Part shown: piece after piece, positions 1-7,053 of the stretch
How positions within the stretch are numbered: the first letter of the stretch is position 1
Layout: each line of letters opens with the position of its first letter
Assembly: GCA_964245755.1 (NCBI GenBank)
Contig: CAXTNV010000048.1
Span: 1-23,011 of the forward strand
From: Lichenicoccus sp964245755
GTDB taxonomy: Bacteria > Pseudomonadota > Alphaproteobacteria > Acetobacterales > Acetobacteraceae
Length of the DNA: 23,011 nt
Reading direction: 5' to 3'
Made by a program: the position numbers and the translations under genes
Notes under the pieces: generated by a model
Database searches by the model: none
What the model was told of the DNA's origin: nothing
The model's input: the letters and a program-made list of their open reading frames with translations, nothing else

Positions 1-674
1 ACAACACCAGAGCGTCGATCACCGGCTTCGCGCGCGCCAGCTTCCGCTACGGCCTCGACCGCCGGATGTCGGTTTATCTGTCCACCAAGAACACGATCCT
101 GAAGGCCTATGACGGCATGTTCAAGGATGTGTTCCAAGAGGTGTTCGATGCCGAGTTCAAGGCCGAGTTCGTCCAGCTCGGGCTGACCTACGAGCATCGC
201 CTGATCGACGACATGGTGGCGGCCGCGTTGAAATGGAGCGGCGGCTATGTCTGGGCCTGCAAGAACTATGACGGGGACGTGCAGAGCGACATCGTGGCGC
301 AGGGCTTCGGCAGCCTTGGCCTGATGACGTCGGTGCTGCTGGCGCCGGACGGCAACACGGTGGAGTCCGAGGCGGCGCATGGCACCGTGACCCGGCACTA
401 CCGCGAGCACCAGAAGGGTCGGCAGACCAGCACCAACCCGATCGCATCGATCTTCGCCTGGACCCGCGGCCTGATCTATCGCGGGCGGTTCGACGGCACC
501 CCGGACGTGACGCAGTTCGCCGAAACCCTGGAGCGGGTGTGCATCGACACCGTCGAGGCCGGCGACATGACCAAGGATCTGGCGCTCCTGGTGGGTCCGC
601 AGCAGCGGTGGCTCAACACCGAGGACTTCCTGGGCAGGATCGACGACAACCTGCGGCGCGCGAGCGGCGTGTGA
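1..674 (+). CDS. icd: NADP-dependent isocitrate dehydrogenase, C-terminal part (5' truncated by window)
   Basis: TCA-cycle enzyme oxidising isocitrate to 2-oxoglutarate with NADP+. The frame is open from position 3, so the gene starts before the window; about 223 codons are visible and the gene stops at TGA 672-674. Family hallmarks are the SITGFARASFRYGLDR stretch at the left edge, the YLSTKNTILKAYDG segment right after it, the ENMVA-like RLIDDMVAAALKWSGGYVWA segment, then the nucleotide-binding loop EAAHGTVTRHYREHQKG and the STNPIASIFAW segment. These are typical of the dimeric alphaproteobacterial and eukaryotic-type IDH. The tail is intact. It sits in the same window as mdh and sucA, two other TCA genes, but over 19 kb away. 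A strong GC hairpin follows the stop at once. Confidence 0.95.
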   Translation, partial: NTRASITGFARASFRYGLDRRMSVYLSTKNTILKAYDGMFKDVFQEVFDAEFKAEFVQLGLTYEHRLIDDMVAAALKWSGGYVWACKNYDGDVQSDIVAQGFGSLGLMTSVLLAPDGNTVESEAAHGTVTRHYREHQKGRQTSTNPIASIFAWTRGLIYRGRFDGTPDVTQFAETLERVCIDTVEAGDMTKDLALLVGPQQRWLNTEDFLGRIDDNLRRASGV

Positions 675-693
675 GGCGCGGCAGCGCCGCGCC
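675..693 (+). terminator. GC hairpin directly after icd
   Basis: A perfect 8-bp stem (675-682 with 686-693) and 3-base loop begin one base after the icd stop. No T-run follows, so it is either a weak or Rho-assisted terminator or a 3'-end stabilising hairpin. It lies between convergent genes and could serve both strands. Confidence 0.45.
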
Positions 694-733
694 CGACCTC
701 CTCACTTCGTAGCGGGCGCGCACGGCGGCACGG

Positions 734-892
734 CTACTTGGGCGGCAGATCCAGGCGATCCTGCTCGTGGATCTGGCGCAGCGCCTCGGTCCAGTATTCC
801 TCGTTGCGGCCGTGCGGCCGGCCGTCCTTCTCCCAAAGCTCGTAGGCGCGCACCCGGACGCGCTCGTCTGTGCGTTTCGCTTCGTCGCTCAT
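734..892 (-). CDS. DUF2934 family small protein
   Basis: A 52-aa protein beginning MSDEAKRTDERVRVRAYELW and ending in DLPPK. The pattern of a basic helix, then RAYELWEKDGRPHGRNEEYW, then a short acidic helix, is the DUF2934 signature: a small domain of unknown function common in alphaproteobacteria. It has no signal peptide or membrane segment and is expected to be cytosolic. The start ATG (890-892) has a GAGG ribosome-binding site about ten bases upstream on the minus strand. A second ATG in another frame lies a few bases upstream and does not keep this product. It is convergent with icd, and the end of the DUF482 gene lies 117 bases upstream. Confidence 0.85.
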   Translation of the reverse strand: MSDEAKRTDERVRVRAYELWEKDGRPHGRNEEYWTEALRQIHEQDRLDLPPK

Positions 893-929
893 GGCTCATG
901 GACCTCGAATCCGGCGGCATCTTATGACC

Positions 930-952
930 ATGCGCCGTGCGCATGTTGCGCA
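930..952. repeat. Overlapping short palindromes upstream of the DUF2934 gene
   Basis: Two hairpins share bases: ATGCGC-cgt-GCGCAT (930-944) and TGCGCA-tgt-TGCGCA (938-952). They could be alternative RNA structures at the end of the DUF482 transcript or a regulator site ahead of DUF2934. Function is unknown. Confidence 0.35.
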
Positions 953-1009
953 AAATGCGTGCCGTCCGGGTCTGGAAACAGATGATGAAGCAGGGCGTTG
1001 CAGGAACCT

Positions 1010-2173
1010 TCAACCGTCCTGACGATAAGGCGACAGCGTCGCCAGTTCCTCCATCTCGGCAAGCCGCGCCAGCCGCTCCTGCTCCACGAACCCGGCGACC
1101 GCCTCGCGCAGCCCGGGGTGGGCAATCCAGTGCGCCGAGTAGGTCGGCCTCGGCAGGTAGCCGCGCTGGATCTTGTGCTCGCCCTGGGCGCCGGCCTCGA
1201 CCCGGGCCAGGCCATGCTCGATGGCGAATTCGATCGCGCGGTAGTAGCACAGCTCGAAATGCAGGAACGGCCAGTCGCCGATGCATCCCCAGTTGCGACC
1301 GTAGAGAGTGTCGCCGCCGAGCAGGTTGAGCGCGCCGGCGACCGGGTGCCCCTCGTGCTCGGCGAGCATCAGCACCACGCGGTCGCCGAGCCGCTGCGAC
1401 AGCATCGGGAAGAACCGCTCGCTGAGGTAGGCGCTTCCCCACTTGCGGTCCACGGTCGAGGTGTAGAACCGGTAGAAGGCGCGCCAGTGCGCCGGCGTGA
1501 TCGCGCTGCCGCGCAGGGTCCGGTAGACCAGGCCGCAGGCGTTCGCGTCGCGCCGCTCGCGACGCATCGCCTTGCGCTTGCGCGAGTTGAGGCTGCCGAG
1601 GAAATCCTCGAAGCAGCCATAGCCGGCATTCTCCCAATGGAACTGCGTGCCCAGCCTTTGCAGCCAGCCGGCCTCGCCGAGCTGCTCGTACTCGTCGGCG
1701 CCGCAGAAGGTGACGTGCACCGAGGACAGCTTCAGCTCGCCGCAGGCCTGGCTCAGCGCGCCGGCCATCGCGCGCAGCACCGCGCCGCGTTGCTGCGCCG
1801 GCAGGTCCGAGCGCAGCAGCAGGCGCGGCCCGGGAACCGGGCTGAACGGCGATGCGACCTGCAGCTTCGGGTAGTAGCGCCCTCCGGCGCGCTCGAACGC
1901 CGCCGCCCAGCCATGGTCGAACACGTATTCGCCGTAGCTGTGCGACTTGGCATACATCGGCGCCGCGGCCAGCAGCCGGCCATCCCGGTCGTGCAGCGTG
2001 GCGTGCCGCGGCAGCCAGCCGGTGCGCGAACCGGCCGAGCCGCTATCCTCCACCGCCGAAAGGAAGGCGTGGCTGACGAACGGGTTGTCGTCGCCGGCGC
2101 AGCGATCCCAGTCCGCGGGATCGATCGCGCTGATCGCCGGATGCAGGCTCAGGGACAAGGTTGGATCAGGCAT
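1010..2173 (-). CDS. DUF482 / FemAB-like GNAT-fold N-acyltransferase
   Basis: A 387-aa protein of the DUF482 family, usually annotated as a GNAT N-acetyltransferase or as a peptidoglycan-biosynthesis (FemAB-related) protein; the real substrate is unknown. Visible family stretches are NPFVSHAFLSAVEDSGSAG near the N-terminus, HSYGEYVFDHGWAAAFERAG, LNSRKRKAMRRERRDA in the centre (basic, family-typical), FYRFYTSTVDRKWGSAYL, and GALNLLGGDTLYGRNWG followed by HFELCYYRAIEFAI. The ATG at 2173 is chosen because MPDPTLSLSLHPAISAID matches how such proteins begin. A GTG at 2260 would add 29 residues and overlap the upstream ridA stop as GTGA, so translational coupling from that site is possible. It lies in one unit with the RidA gene. 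Confidence 0.85.
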   Translation of the reverse strand: MPDPTLSLSLHPAISAIDPADWDRCAGDDNPFVSHAFLSAVEDSGSAGSRTGWLPRHATLHDRDGRLLAAAPMYAKSHSYGEYVFDHGWAAAFERAGGRYYPKLQVASPFSPVPGPRLLLRSDLPAQQRGAVLRAMAGALSQACGELKLSSVHVTFCGADEYEQLGEAGWLQRLGTQFHWENAGYGCFEDFLGSLNSRKRKAMRRERRDANACGLVYRTLRGSAITPAHWRAFYRFYTSTVDRKWGSAYLSERFFPMLSQRLGDRVVLMLAEHEGHPVAGALNLLGGDTLYGRNWGCIGDWPFLHFELCYYRAIEFAIEHGLARVEAGAQGEHKIQRGYLPRPTYSAHWIAHPGLREAVAGFVEQERLARLAEMEELATLSPYRQDG

Positions 2174-2256
2174 GCGCCCGATATGGCATGCACCCCGGCG
2201 ATGCCAAACCCAAGCCAGGGCCGCGGAGCGTATCCGCGACCACAGGGGCGCACGGC

Positions 2257-2724
2257 TCACGCGAGCTCGAACAGGCCTTCCACCTCGACCGGCGCGTCCA
2301 GCGGCAGCGAGGGCACGCCGATGGTGGAGCGGGCATGACCTCCCGAGGCGCCGAACACCGCCGCGATCAGGTCGGAGGCGCCGTTCATCACCGTCGCGTG
2401 CTGGGTGAAGTCGCCGGTGCAGGCGATGAAGCCGCCGAGCCGGACCACGCGGCCGACCCGCTCCAGCGCGCCGAGCGACGCCTTGATCTGCGCCAGCAGG
2501 TTGATCGCGCAGGTCCGCGCCGCCTGCGCGCCCTGCTCGATGCTGACGCCGCCGCCGAGCTTGCCGGTCGCGCTGAGACGCCCCTCGATCAACGGCAGCT
2601 GGCCCGACACCACCAGCAGCCGGCCGGTGACCACGCTCGCCACATAGTTCGCCACCGGCGAAGCCGCGACCGGCAGGATGACGCCGAGCGCCGCCAGTCG
2701 CGCTTCCAGATCGCTCTCTGACAT
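2257..2724 (-). CDS. RidA family protein (YjgF/YER057c/UK114, long subgroup)
   Basis: A 155-aa RidA-like protein. Classical RidA hydrolyses reactive enamine/imine intermediates from PLP enzymes; this longer subgroup has no firm function. Evidence: PVANYVASVVTGRLLVVSGQ, a central GAQAARTCAINLLAQIKASL, then LERVGRVVRLGGFIACTGDF, and the end GGHARSTIGVPSLPLDAPVE, where Arg132 occupies the place of the family's carboxylate-binding arginine. The start ATG (2722-2724) is preceded by a GAGCGGAAAG stretch. Its stop is followed immediately by the DUF482 gene, so the two are probably co-expressed. In many alphaproteobacteria a glycerophosphodiester phosphodiesterase gene stands between these two families (from memory); it is absent here. 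Confidence 0.9.
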   Translation of the reverse strand: MSESDLEARLAALGVILPVAASPVANYVASVVTGRLLVVSGQLPLIEGRLSATGKLGGGVSIEQGAQAARTCAINLLAQIKASLGALERVGRVVRLGGFIACTGDFTQHATVMNGASDLIAAVFGASGGHARSTIGVPSLPLDAPVEVEGLFELA

Positions 2725-2746
2725 CGACGATGCTTTCCGCTCGGGT

Positions 2747-4357
2747 TCAGCCGACCAGGCGCAGCCCGTGGCGCTGCCGCACGCCGGCATTGCTGGAGCG
2801 CGGCAGGTCGAGCGGCAGCAGCGCGTCGTCCGCCTCCGGCGGCGCCTCCCCGTGCCCCGCATCGGGGAGCGCGCGTCCGAGATAGGCGGCGGACAGGCTG
2901 CGGAACACGTAGTCCAGCGGCGAGGTTGCGGTCGCGACCGAGGCGTCCCCCTCCACCGCGCCGCCGGGCCCGAAGCGGGTGTAGGCGAACGCCTCGACGA
3001 AGCGCTGCAGTGGCACGCCGTGCTGCAGGCCCAGGCTGATCGCCTGGCAGAAGGCATCCATCAGCCCGCGCTGCGCCGGTCCGTCCCGCGTCGGGCTGAT
3101 GCTGAGCTCGCCCAGGCTGCCATCGTCGTACTCGCCGGTGCGCAGGTAGAGGCGATGGCCGCCGACCGACGCCTTCTGGGTGAAGCCGCCGCGACGCGAC
3201 GGCAGCTCGCGGCAGCGCCCCGCGACCTGGCCCTGCGCCGCATCGTGCGGGGCCGGTTCGGGAAGTGCGTGAGGAACGGCAGCCGGGCCGAGCGCCTGCG
3301 GCGACGCCAGCCCGCGACCGACGAACGGACGCACCGCACGCTGCATCGCCCGCACCGCCGTGAAATCAACCGCACGCAGCACCGGCTCTCCGGCCAGGCT
3401 CGCGGCAAGTGCCGATTCCGGGCTCAGGCCGCGAGCCGCCAGCCGCGCGAGGGTGCTGTCCGCGAGCCTGCCGTCCGGGCGCAGCGGCGAGAAGATCGGG
3501 GCGATCCCGCAGGCCTCCAGACCGAGCAGGGCATCGGCCGGACCCGGAACCGAGAGGCCGGTCTCGATCGGCTGCGCGGCCCCGCTCGCCTTGGGAGCAT
3601 GGCGCCCCGCCGTGCCCTCATCCGCCGCCGTCTGCCACGCCGCCAGAGCGCGCGCCGCGAGCCCCGGGACGGCGACGCCACGCGTCGGCAGCCGGTCGCC
3701 GGCCTCGCCGCAAGGATGGCCGCAGCGGGCGCGGCCGGTGGCGAGCGCCAGCAGGCAGGCGGCGGTGTCGCGCGCCGCGTCGCTGTCATAGTCCAGACCG
3801 AGCCGGGCCAGGCAGGCATCGAGGTTGCCGAGCAGCAGGCGGCCTGGCGCGAGGCCCGGGCGGTTCAGCAGGCGCAGCGCCTCGAGCAGCGTGTCGATGG
3901 CGGCCACCATGCCATCCAGGTCGAACCCGTCTCCGGGTTGCGCGAAGGCCGCCAGGTTGAGCACGAAGGCGGCGCGGTCGGGTCGGGTTGGCTGCCAGAC
4001 CGGCAGATCGGGGCAGGCGGCGCGGCGCAGCAGCAGCAGGCTCAGGCGGGCGCCCAGCTCCGGAGCGGCGTCGGGCGCGTCGGCCAGCGGCGCGATCCAG
4101 TGCGCCGCGGCCTGTGCCAGCGTCACCCCGCCCTGGCCGGGGGCCAGCTCGGCCAGCGCCGCCGCGGCATCGTCGTCCCAGTCTGCCGGCAGGGTGACCG
4201 GACGCGTCGCCGCATCCGGATCGGCGCCGGCATCCGCCCTGCGCATGCGCACGCCGTACCAGTGCGCAGCGAGGCGCGAGCGGCTGCCGCGAGCGGCGCG
4301 AAGCGGATGCTCGGGAGGGCTGGTGGCGAGGCTGTCGGAAGCGTTCATGCGGGTCAT
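2747..4357 (-). CDS. Degenerate class II (B12-dependent) ribonucleotide reductase-like protein, TSCPD-type C-terminus
   Basis: A 536-aa protein. Residues about 388-520 match the C-terminal part of NrdJ-type adenosylcobalamin-dependent ribonucleotide reductases: GGFTQKASVGGHRLYL, TGEYDDGSLGEL, QAISLGLQHGVPLQRFVEAF, and TSPLDYVFRSLSAAYLGR. Further upstream, in collinear order, are weaker echoes of the reductase barrel: FVLNLAAFAQPGDGFD, the LGNLDACLARLGLDYDSDAA segment (like the GLADAL...YDSD region of NrdJ) and ACGIAPIFSP (like SGIEP.F). The active-site Cys/Glu motif, the APTGTIS phosphate loop and the N-terminal half are not visible, so catalysis is unlikely. A role as a reductase partner or regulator is speculation. 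The start is ATG 4357, or ATG 4348 three codons later. It is divergent from NDUFA12, with a NrdR-like palindrome between them. Confidence 0.75.
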   Translation of the reverse strand: MTRMNASDSLATSPPEHPLRAARGSRSRLAAHWYGVRMRRADAGADPDAATRPVTLPADWDDDAAAALAELAPGQGGVTLAQAAAHWIAPLADAPDAAPELGARLSLLLLRRAACPDLPVWQPTRPDRAAFVLNLAAFAQPGDGFDLDGMVAAIDTLLEALRLLNRPGLAPGRLLLGNLDACLARLGLDYDSDAARDTAACLLALATGRARCGHPCGEAGDRLPTRGVAVPGLAARALAAWQTAADEGTAGRHAPKASGAAQPIETGLSVPGPADALLGLEACGIAPIFSPLRPDGRLADSTLARLAARGLSPESALAASLAGEPVLRAVDFTAVRAMQRAVRPFVGRGLASPQALGPAAVPHALPEPAPHDAAQGQVAGRCRELPSRRGGFTQKASVGGHRLYLRTGEYDDGSLGELSISPTRDGPAQRGLMDAFCQAISLGLQHGVPLQRFVEAFAYTRFGPGGAVEGDASVATATSPLDYVFRSLSAAYLGRALPDAGHGEAPPEADDALLPLDLPRSSNAGVRQRHGLRLVG

Positions 4358-4415
4358 GCTACGCGCCGCCCGACACGATCCCAAGCTGTATGTTGATGTA
4401 GAACCGGTGGAGGTG

Positions 4416-4431
4416 CCACAGCATGTTGTGG
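4416..4431. promoter_or_regulatory. NrdR-box-like palindrome
   Basis: The 16-mer CCACAGCATGTTGTGG is palindromic except for one pair. It keeps the CAC...GTG arms and the A/T centre of the known NrdR operator (consensus acaCwAtATaTwGtGt). It lies about 60 bases ahead of the NrdJ-like gene and about 80 ahead of NDUFA12. NrdR boxes usually occur in pairs about 31-32 bases apart; only a weak second candidate (around 4385-4400) is visible. Confidence 0.4.
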
Positions 4432-4513
4432 ATATCCGGGATAACTCGCGGGGGGCGGGCGGTGCCGCAGCGGCGGATGGACCGGCCCCGCCACGCCGCG
4501 TATAGGATGCGCC

Positions 4514-4876
4514 ATGACCAGCATCGGCACGCGCCTGTTCACCATGCTCAGGGGACGACTCATCGGCACCGATCCCGATGGACGCAGCTACTACCAGGAG
4601 CGGCGCGCGAGCCGGGTCGGCGGCCGGCGGGTGCGTCGCTGGGTGATCTACCGCCCGGGCGAGGATCCTTCGGCGGTACCGGCCGAGTGGTGGAACTGGC
4701 TGCATCATTCCGATGACGCGCCGCTCCCGGTGGCGGTGCGTCAGGCGTGGCAGCTGCCGTTCCAGCCCAACCGCACCGGAGACCCGGAGGGCTACCGGCC
4801 CCCGGGCAGCGACTACCTCGGCGGCCGGCGCCGGCCGTCCCGCGGCGACTACGAATCCTGGTCGCCCGACGCGTGA
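4514..4876 (+). CDS. NDUFA12 family complex I accessory subunit
   Basis: A 120-aa homologue of NDUFA12 (B17.2), a supernumerary subunit of NADH:ubiquinone oxidoreductase kept in alphaproteobacteria and mitochondria. It has no membrane segment; in the complex it sits on the matrix or cytosolic side, on the peripheral arm. Evidence: GRLIGTDPDGRSYYQER, RRWVIYRPGEDPSAVPAEWW followed by NWLHHSDDAPLP, and the C-terminal WQLPFQPNRTGDPEGYRPPG. Length is normal for the family. The gene heads a rightward unit: its TGA shares bases with the GTG start of mlaD (GTGA, 4873-4876). The neighbours mlaD and DUF2155 are familiar company for this gene in Rhodospirillales. Confidence 0.93.
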   Translation: MTSIGTRLFTMLRGRLIGTDPDGRSYYQERRASRVGGRRVRRWVIYRPGEDPSAVPAEWWNWLHHSDDAPLPVAVRQAWQLPFQPNRTGDPEGYRPPGSDYLGGRRRPSRGDYESWSPDA

Positions 4877-5472
4877 GCGACGCCGCTTCGGCCAGGCCGC
4901 GCGGCAGAGGGCGGCGGCATGATCCGGTCGAGCTGCTGGCCGGTGTCGTGGTGCTGGCGTTGCTCGCGGCGTTGATCCTCGGCGCCGTGCTCGGCAGCGG
5001 GCGCCGCGCCCAGACCGGCACCGTGCTGACCGCGCAGTTCGACCATATCGACGGTCTCGATGTCGGTGCCGACGTGCGCATGGCAGGAGTCACCGTCGGC
5101 CAGGTGCTGCGCGAGACCGTGAACCCGAAGGACTACCAGGCGATCGTCACCCTGACCGTACGCCCGGACATCAGGCTGCCGACCGACAGTTCCGCGGTGG
5201 TCACCTCCGACAGCCTGCTCGGCGGCAAGTACTTGGCGCTGGCGCCCGGCGGGGCGGACAGCGTGCTGGCGCCGGGCGGCCGCATCACCCAGACCCAGGG
5301 CGCGATCAGCCTGGAGCAGCTGCTCAGCAAGTTCATCTTCACGGTCACCGACTCGATGGCCAAGAAGCAGCCGACACCCACTCCTCCGGGAAATCCCCCG
5401 GCGCCACCCAGGCTGCCAGCCGCGGGGAATGGGGGCGCCTCGCCCGGGTCGGCGACACCTTCCGCGCCATGA
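4873..5472 (+). CDS. mlaD: MlaD-type MCE lipid-transport protein
   Basis: A 199-aa membrane-anchored MCE protein. MlaD hexamers bind phospholipid in the periplasm and work with the inner-membrane MlaFE(B) transporter to maintain outer-membrane asymmetry. A single membrane helix lies at about residues 19-41 (LLAGVVVLALLAALILGAVL), followed by the MCE domain with FDHIDGLDVGADVRMAGVTV, VRPDIRLPTDSSAVV and DSLLGGKYLALAPGG. Then comes EQLLSKFIFTV and a Pro/Ala-rich tail from about residue 160 that is absent in the E. coli protein. The start is GTG 4873, overlapping the previous stop; the nearby ATG at 4919 is out of frame. mlaE and mlaF are not in the window. The stop overlaps the next start as ATGA. 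Confidence 0.92.
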   Translation: MSDAASARPRGRGRRHDPVELLAGVVVLALLAALILGAVLGSGRRAQTGTVLTAQFDHIDGLDVGADVRMAGVTVGQVLRETVNPKDYQAIVTLTVRPDIRLPTDSSAVVTSDSLLGGKYLALAPGGADSVLAPGGRITQTQGAISLEQLLSKFIFTVTDSMAKKQPTPTPPGNPPAPPRLPAAGNGGASPGSATPSAP

Positions 5473-5699
5473 GCGCGCGCTGGCCGCAACCCGACGGCAC
5501 GCCGGTCGCCTGCCGCGAGAAGCTGCGGATGCTGGAGGAGAACCATGCCGAGCTGCAGTCGGTGCTGCGGGACGCCTTCGAGGACGCAGTGCTGATGGGC
5601 GTGGACGGCGCGGTCATGCGCCGGATGCTGGTGACGATGGTGGAGGCGCTGGAGATGCCGGGCTGCACCGGGGGGGCGGGCAGACCGTCGCGCGCATGA
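5469..5699 (+). CDS. Small hypothetical protein between mlaD and the DUF2155 gene
   Basis: A 76-aa protein I do not recognise. It begins MSARWPQPDGTPVACREKLR and is probably helical: an amphipathic stretch EENHAELQSVLRDAFEDAVL and a second helix RRMLVTMVEALEMP, ending in a Gly-rich tail. There is no signal peptide and no clear membrane segment. The reality of the gene rests on ATGA overlaps at both ends (5469-5472 with mlaD and 5696-5699 with the DUF2155 gene), which suit translational coupling. A helical adaptor for a neighbouring envelope or complex I protein is only a guess. Confidence 0.75.
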   Translation: MSARWPQPDGTPVACREKLRMLEENHAELQSVLRDAFEDAVLMGVDGAVMRRMLVTMVEALEMPGCTGGAGRPSRA

Positions 5700-6259
5700 A
5701 GCGGTGCCTGGCGGCGCGGCTGCTCGCACTGCCGCTCTGGATCGCTTCGGCGGCGGCGGCGGAGCCGGTTTCGCCCCCGGCGATGTATCCGCCGGAGAGC
5801 TGGGAAGGCCGCTCGGCGGCGATCGTTCGGGTGCTCGACAAGCTCGACGCGCACGTCGAGACCCTGAGCATCCCGGTCGGGCAGAGCGGCAGCTACAAGA
5901 GCCTGGGCATCGCGATCCGCAGGTGCCTGCAGCATCCGCCCGGGCTGCCTCCCGACGCCGCCGCAGCACTCAGCGTGCGCGATGCCAATGCTGCCGCGAC
6001 GCCGTTCGAGGGCTGGATGTTCTCGGCCGAGCCCTTCGTGGCCGTGTTCGAGAGCCCGGTCTACGGCGTGCAGCTGGTGTCGTGCGGCGGCGGCGAAGCG
6101 GCACCCGCGGCACCGGCGCTGCCGCCGGCGGTTGCCGCCGCGCCTGCCGATGCCGATCGCGCAGCGCCGCCGCCCGACGCGCCGCCGCCCGACGCCGAGC
6201 CGAGCCCGGTCTATCCTTCCGGAGAGCCGCCGCCGCCCGCCGCGGCGCCGCCCGACTGA
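5696..6259 (+). CDS. DUF2155 domain-containing exported protein
   Basis: A 187-aa protein with a clear signal peptide (MKRCLAARLLALPLWIASAA, cleavage near residue 22). The DUF2155 domain covers about residues 33-130: a first strand RSAAIVRVLDKLDAHVETL, then YKSLGIAIRRCLQHPP, a variable ALSVRDAN segment, and the signature FEGWMFSAEPFVAVFESPVY followed by GVQLVSCG. Two cysteines (in RRCLQ and LVSCG) may pair in the periplasm. The last 55 residues are a low-complexity Pro/Ala/Asp tail. The function of DUF2155 is unknown; it is usually near NDUFA12 in alphaproteobacteria. The start ATG 5696 overlaps the previous stop. A DsbB-like gene downstream in the same unit fits an exported Cys protein. Confidence 0.9.
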   Translation: MKRCLAARLLALPLWIASAAAAEPVSPPAMYPPESWEGRSAAIVRVLDKLDAHVETLSIPVGQSGSYKSLGIAIRRCLQHPPGLPPDAAAALSVRDANAAATPFEGWMFSAEPFVAVFESPVYGVQLVSCGGGEAAPAAPALPPAVAAAPADADRAAPPPDAPPPDAEPSPVYPSGEPPPPAAAPPD

Positions 6260-6300
6260 GGCCGGTTGCAACCGTCCCCCGAGCCGATGGTTCTCCATCC

Positions 6301-7053
6301 ATGACGCAGCAGCCTGCCCGTGCCGTCCGTCCGCCGCTGCCGGGAGCCGAGGCTGCCGCCTTTCTGCTGGATTTTGACGGCACCCTCGTCGACATCGCGC
6401 CGGCCCCTGAGCTGGTGCAGGTGCCGCCCGGTCTCGTGCGGACGCTGCAGCGCCTGCGCGCCCGCTGCGGCGATGCCCTGGCGCTGGTTACCGGTCGGCC
6501 GATCGCGCAGATCGACGCGTTCCTGCCCGACGTGGCGTTCGCGGTCGCCGGCGAGCACGGCATCGCCATACGGCACGCGCCGGGGGCGGCGGTGCAGCGG
6601 CCGGACCTGCCGCCGCTGCCGCCGCGATGGCTCGACGCCGCCGATGCGCTCGCCGGTCGCCACCAGGGCGTGCGGGTCGAGCGCAAGGCGACCGGCTTTG
6701 TGCTGCATTTCCGCGCCAACCCTGACGCGGGCGAGGCGCTGAAGCAGGCTGCGGACGCCCTGGTCGCGGGCTCGGACGGACGCTTCCACGTGCAGTCGGC
6801 GAAGATGGCCTGGGAGATCCGTCCATCGGGCATCGACAAGGGCAGTGCGGCGCACATGCTGATGCGGCAGCCTCCGTTCGCGGGCCGACGCCCGGTGTTC
6901 GTGGGCGATGACGTCACCGACGAGGACGGCATCGCCGCCTCGATCGCGCTCGGCGGCACCGGCTACCGCATCCCCAGCGACTTCGCCGATCCCGAGGCGC
7001 TGCGCCGCTGGCTGAGCGCGCTGGCGGAAGGCGAGGGTGAATGGGCCGTCTAG
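6301..7053 (+). CDS. otsB: Trehalose-6-phosphate phosphatase
   Basis: A 250-aa HAD-superfamily phosphatase that removes phosphate from trehalose-6-phosphate, the second step of the OtsAB route to trehalose (osmotic, heat and desiccation protection). HAD motif I is LLDFDGTLVDI (catalytic Asp24 and Asp26), motif II VTGRP (about 63-67), the cap has AGEHGIAIRH, a basic segment is WEIRPSGIDKG (Lys180 region), and motif IV is VGDDVTDEDG (about 201-210). Length matches the family. The gene starts 41 bases after the DUF2155 stop and overlaps otsA by 13 bases, so the two steps are co-translated. Confidence 0.96.
   Translation: MTQQPARAVRPPLPGAEAAAFLLDFDGTLVDIAPAPELVQVPPGLVRTLQRLRARCGDALALVTGRPIAQIDAFLPDVAFAVAGEHGIAIRHAPGAAVQRPDLPPLPPRWLDAADALAGRHQGVRVERKATGFVLHFRANPDAGEALKQAADALVAGSDGRFHVQSAKMAWEIRPSGIDKGSAAHMLMRQPPFAGRRPVFVGDDVTDEDGIAASIALGGTGYRIPSDFADPEALRRWLSALAEGEGEWAV

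Noticed and set aside
2678..4396. Long rightward open frame antisense to the reductase-like gene
   Set aside because: Its Arg/Gln/Ala-rich translation has no domain pattern. In 70% GC DNA such antisense frames are common, and the leftward frame has clear NrdJ motifs.
6268..6292. EcfG-like GCAAC-N16-GGTT ahead of otsB
   Set aside because: Two mismatches to the consensus, and it would put the transcript start almost on the otsB ATG.
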